A DNA stretch of 33,983 nucleotides from Colimorpha_A sp900556615 (GTDB lineage Bacteria > Bacillota > Clostridia > Oscillospirales > CAG-272): contig CAVBUH010000051.1 in assembly GCA_963598415.1 (NCBI GenBank), positions 1 through 33,983 on the forward strand, in the 5' to 3' direction. How positions within the stretch are numbered: position 1 is the first letter of the stretch; the number at the start of each line of letters is the position of its first letter. Position numbers and translations under genes: made by a program. The notes beneath the pieces are model-generated. The model was not told the DNA's origin. It ran no database searches and saw only the letters and a program-made list of their open reading frames with translations. Shown piece by piece: positions 31,078 through 33,983 of this stretch.

Positions 31078-32787
31078 ATGAAATCATTTGTTAGAACCAT
31101 TACGGTAATTATAATATGTATGGCTGCGATAATGCTTGCAGCTGCTTGTCAGAATGAGGGTATAGGGGCGGAAAGCTCTGATTATATGCCGTCTTTATCG
31201 GGTACAAGTCAGGATCAGAACGGAGAGGTACTGAAATTGAACGGACAGATAAAATACTCCCCTAAGAATTATTTAATGTGGGATAACTGGTATGTGGAAA
31301 TGAACGGCATGGTTCATTTGATCCATCTGAAATGGCTGAAATCCGGTGTAAATTATGACATGGAGGCAGAAAATAAGAGAGGGTTCGGACATGCTGTTTC
31401 TACGGATCTGGTTCATTGGGAGGAGAGAAGCGATATTCTTAAGGTGAGCGACTCCGACAACGAGCTTGACGTTGATTACCGCTATACGGGAAGTGCCATC
31501 GTACATAACGGAAGATGCTATATTTTCTATACCATGAGAAAATGGGGCGGACAGCGCATTGGTGTGGCATGGTCGGACGATATGGAAAATTGGACCGAAT
31601 ATGCCGGCAATCCGATTCTTGAGCCGGATTCCGAATATTTCATTACTTTTGATAAAAATAATCCCGGAACAAGCAATAATAAGCTTTGGGGAGATTCGAT
31701 AGACTGTCGGGATTTTCTTGTGATAAAGGATCCGGATGGGGAGGGCTTCTACGGATACTTTGTAGCCTCGGCGGAAGGAGAATTTACAACGCCGACGGCA
31801 GTGGTCGGACTTGCCTATTCAACGGATTTACTCAATTGGGAACAGCTTGGCATTGTATATCGTCCGGACGGAGTAAGCATGCCGGAAATGATAGATGTTT
31901 TTGAGGTTGACGGTAAATGGTATATGACGCTTACTACCGGCAAGAATAACGGGGGAATCAATATGTTTTCCGATCCGTATGTTGTCCGTGCCCAGATATA
32001 CGCAGTCTCTGATTCTCCCAAGGGACCGTTTATAGAAGATAAAGAAGATAACGTGGTGTTCGGCGGAGGTACATACGGCAGTGGCTACAGCTCACGCAGC
32101 ATTATGTTTGACGGCATCCGCAGAATGCTGTATACCGACAACAACGGCGGAGATGCGGTTCTCTCCTTCCCGAAAAATGTTGGATTAAATGATAAAGGAC
32201 AGCTCAGAGCGTACTATGCTTCTGATCTTATGGAGTCAATACGCACGGGCGAGCTTACAACGGAAATAACCGCGCAGCCGAGTACAAGCTTTGCATGGCC
32301 TACTCACGGCGGACATTGGCTGAAAAAGGAAGATCAAGCCTATATCTGTAATGCCGACCGCAATAGCTGGCAGGCCTGTTTCTTTGACAGCATTTCAAAA
32401 AATATGGAGCTTTGTTTTACGGTAGATGCTTCTTCCGATTGCTCCTCCTTCGGTATCGTGTTGTCAAATGCTTCGGATCTGTCAAAGCCGGAAAGTATAC
32501 AGAATATTATTGTTCTTGACCGTGAAAACGACCGTGTTTATATGACCGATTATATGTGGGAATTTAAAAACGCAAGGTATTTTGACTTTGACGATAACCT
32601 TGAATATGAGATTCGCATGATATTGGCGGGAAATACGGTCGAGGTATATATCAATGATGAATTTGTTTTTAATTCCGCGATTTCTAATCTCGGCAGAAAC
32701 CATACGGGTTTGTTTGTAAATGACGGAAGCATCAAAATCAACCAACTGAAATTATATAAAGTAGAAAGTGAAAATAAAAAATCATGA
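31078..32787 (+). CDS. lipoprotein clan-J glycoside hydrolase (GH32/GH68-like)
   Basis: A 569-residue lipoprotein: signal with LAAAC, lipid anchor C24. The catalytic domain is a five-bladed beta-propeller of the GH32/GH68 clan. The three acidic motifs can be placed: nucleophile D69 in LMWDNWYVE (closer to the WDSW of GH68 than to the NDPNG of GH32), transition-state D212 in CRDFLV (the RDP motif), and acid/base E270 in MPEMIDVFEVDGKWYM (the EC motif). Blade sequences STDLVHWE and STDLLNWE are typical. A C-terminal beta-sandwich (about 430-565) resembles the GH32 C-domain. It should hydrolyse fructans or related glycans on the cell surface. A longer upstream frame exists; the ATG at 31078 starts the signal peptide, with GGAAAGGA 16 bases before. 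Its stop overlaps the next gene. Confidence 0.83.
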   Translation: MKSFVRTITVIIICMAAIMLAAACQNEGIGAESSDYMPSLSGTSQDQNGEVLKLNGQIKYSPKNYLMWDNWYVEMNGMVHLIHLKWLKSGVNYDMEAENKRGFGHAVSTDLVHWEERSDILKVSDSDNELDVDYRYTGSAIVHNGRCYIFYTMRKWGGQRIGVAWSDDMENWTEYAGNPILEPDSEYFITFDKNNPGTSNNKLWGDSIDCRDFLVIKDPDGEGFYGYFVASAEGEFTTPTAVVGLAYSTDLLNWEQLGIVYRPDGVSMPEMIDVFEVDGKWYMTLTTGKNNGGINMFSDPYVVRAQIYAVSDSPKGPFIEDKEDNVVFGGGTYGSGYSSRSIMFDGIRRMLYTDNNGGDAVLSFPKNVGLNDKGQLRAYYASDLMESIRTGELTTEITAQPSTSFAWPTHGGHWLKKEDQAYICNADRNSWQACFFDSISKNMELCFTVDASSDCSSFGIVLSNASDLSKPESIQNIIVLDRENDRVYMTDYMWEFKNARYFDFDDNLEYEIRMILAGNTVEVYINDEFVFNSAISNLGRNHTGLFVNDGSIKINQLKLYKVESENKKS

Positions 32788-33983
32788 GTTCTGAATTGGA
32801 AATGAATCAATGGCTTGAAGGCGCAAGAGCGCTGCGGGAAAGACTTTTATCGGATCATGCTCGCCCCCAATACCATTTTGCTTGCCCTGAGGATGACGGG
32901 AATCCGGGAGATCCTAATGCAGCGTTTTATGCCGAAGGCAGATATCATCTTATGTTTCTCTATCACTGCTGTTCCGACAGCTTTCGTTACGGTCATATTT
33001 CAAGTCCCGATCTCCTTCATTGGGAAAGGCATCCTGATCCTCTGCTTCCGGATGAGCTTGACGGGGGGATTTTCAGCGGAGGAGCATTTGTTGACGAGGA
33101 TGGAACAGCTTATGCTTCCTATTGGGCGCTGAGTCCGGAAAACAGCGGTCGGGAAAGCGGAATACGAATTGCGTTCAGTAAAGACCGTGAAAATAATTAC
33201 GAACGGTGGGAGAAATTTGATACAGACGCGGTAACCGCAACTGAATTTGGAGTTTGTACAATAAAAGATGATAAAGGAAATCCTCTTCATCTTGCTGCTG
33301 CGGATCCGTCAAATATATGGAAAAAGGACGGCTTTTATTATATGCAGGCGGGGAATCTGCCTCTGCTTAACGCTTACGGAAGAAATCCCGATAGCGAAAA
33401 GAGATACCGCGGCGACTCTACCGATTTATTTCGCTCAGTGGATATGAAAAATTGGGAGTATGTTCATCGCTTCTATGAACGCAGAGAGGATAATCTGTGG
33501 ACAGATGAAAGTGAGGACGATATGTGTCCGAGCTTTCTTCCTCTCCCGAAATCTGAAAAGGGCGGAGAAAAATCGGACAAATATCTTCAGCTTTTCATAG
33601 CTCATAATAAAGGATGCCAGTATTATATAGGTATCTATGACGAGAAGAATGACCGTTTTATTCCCGAAAAGCATGGGCGTATGTCATGGGTTGATAATCA
33701 TTATTTCGCGCCGGAGGCGCTGATGGCTCCTGACGGACGTCAGATTATGTGGGCGTGGATTAAAGAGAATCGTGAGAAGGAAGCGCAGCGCTTCGGATGG
33801 TCAGGGGTATACGGCGTACCGAGAAGTCTTTGGCTCAATGAAGAAGGAGAGCTTGGCATAGCACCTATTGAAGAACTGAAAAGGCTTCGCTGCAAAGAAG
33901 CGGAGCATATCGAAGGATTCCGCTCCTCCTGTTGTGAAATAGTGCTGGAGGCAGATGTGCGCGAGGCGGAAAGAGCGGGGGTA
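32784..33983 (+). CDS. GH32-like glycoside hydrolase, 3' end outside window
   Basis: Open for 400 codons to the window edge. The start overlaps the previous stop (ATGA), so the two are translationally coupled. There is no signal peptide; it is probably cytoplasmic. GH32 landmarks are RPQYHFACPE with GDPNA (D43 in place of NDPNG), IFSGGAFVD (96-104), ADPSN with D174 for the RDP motif, YFAPEALMAPDGRQIMWAWI (308-326) and GWSGVYGVPRSLWL (338-351). The usual EC acid/base motif reads MCPSF, with M247 where Glu is expected; E244, D245 and D246 are close. It may be a divergent subfamily or have altered chemistry. The likely role is breakdown of imported fructosyl oligosaccharides. The C-terminal beta-sandwich is cut off. 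Confidence 0.82.
   Translation, partial: MSSELEMNQWLEGARALRERLLSDHARPQYHFACPEDDGNPGDPNAAFYAEGRYHLMFLYHCCSDSFRYGHISSPDLLHWERHPDPLLPDELDGGIFSGGAFVDEDGTAYASYWALSPENSGRESGIRIAFSKDRENNYERWEKFDTDAVTATEFGVCTIKDDKGNPLHLAAADPSNIWKKDGFYYMQAGNLPLLNAYGRNPDSEKRYRGDSTDLFRSVDMKNWEYVHRFYERREDNLWTDESEDDMCPSFLPLPKSEKGGEKSDKYLQLFIAHNKGCQYYIGIYDEKNDRFIPEKHGRMSWVDNHYFAPEALMAPDGRQIMWAWIKENREKEAQRFGWSGVYGVPRSLWLNEEGELGIAPIEELKRLRCKEAEHIEGFRSSCCEIVLEADVREAERAGV

Noticed and set aside
1..33983. tRNA, rRNA or known riboswitch
   Set aside because: I looked for T-arm motifs, rRNA-like stretches and common riboswitch cores by eye and found none. A covariance-model scan would be decisive.

Overview
The window reads as chromosomal DNA of an anaerobic, low-to-mid GC, Gram-positive endospore former, most likely an uncultured gut-type member of class Clostridia. 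Supporting signs are strong AGGAGG-type ribosome binding sites, a GerA/SpoVAF-family spore germination protein, a K+-dependent type membrane pyrophosphatase, a C-terminal dockerin on a secreted peptidase, lipoproteins with lipoboxes, an LTA-synthase-like enzyme and a GH25 lysozyme. I cannot place it to genus from the sequence alone.

Layout. 745-4236 (minus strand): three sugar-metabolism genes, a Gfo/Idh/MocA oxidoreductase between two TIM-barrel sugar isomerase/epimerase-like proteins. 4240-5094: intergenic stretch with a decayed ricin-type lectin fragment, small hairpins and a consensus promoter. 5095-9512 (plus): housekeeping genes rimO-pgsA, mnmM (ytqB family) and an AlaX-type alanyl-tRNA editing protein. 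10465-11499 (minus): an extended SDR epimerase/dehydratase. 11932-16441 (plus): GerA/SpoVAF-like germination protein, a half-length TauE/SafE-like membrane protein behind a promoter with a perfect LacI/CcpA-type operator, and hppA. 16940-20452 (minus): a two-gene cell-envelope operon (LTA-synthase-like sulfatase-fold enzyme, then an NlpC/P60 lipoprotein). 21332-25666 (plus): a 1444-residue secreted M23 peptidase with many beta domains and a dockerin. 26164-27703: HAD phosphatase and membrane-anchored GH25 lysozyme. 28284-33983 (plus): a carbohydrate locus opened by a consensus promoter plus a second LacI/CcpA-type operator. It encodes a solute-binding lipoprotein, a wall or membrane-anchored beta-helix-like protein, a lipoprotein clan-J (GH32/GH68-like) hydrolase, and a cytoplasmic GH32-like enzyme that runs off the window end.

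The most striking feature is the intergenic DNA. Almost every gene junction carries short non-coding repeats. Family A (about 180 bp, inverted ends TTAAGGCAATACC...GGTATTGCCTTAA) has eleven full or partial copies in two arm subtypes. Family B (about 180 bp, three copies) folds into four hairpins and ends in a terminator-like stem whose bases covary between copies. Families C (about 160 bp) and D (about 170 bp) are further MITE-like elements with inverted ends, often abutting A or B. None encodes a protein and no transposase is present in the window.

Functionally, the right end looks like a regulated glycan (fructan-like) uptake and hydrolysis locus and the left end a sugar oxidation/isomerisation locus. 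The middle combines housekeeping genes with cell-wall and sporulation functions. No tRNA, rRNA, CRISPR array or intact transposase was seen.
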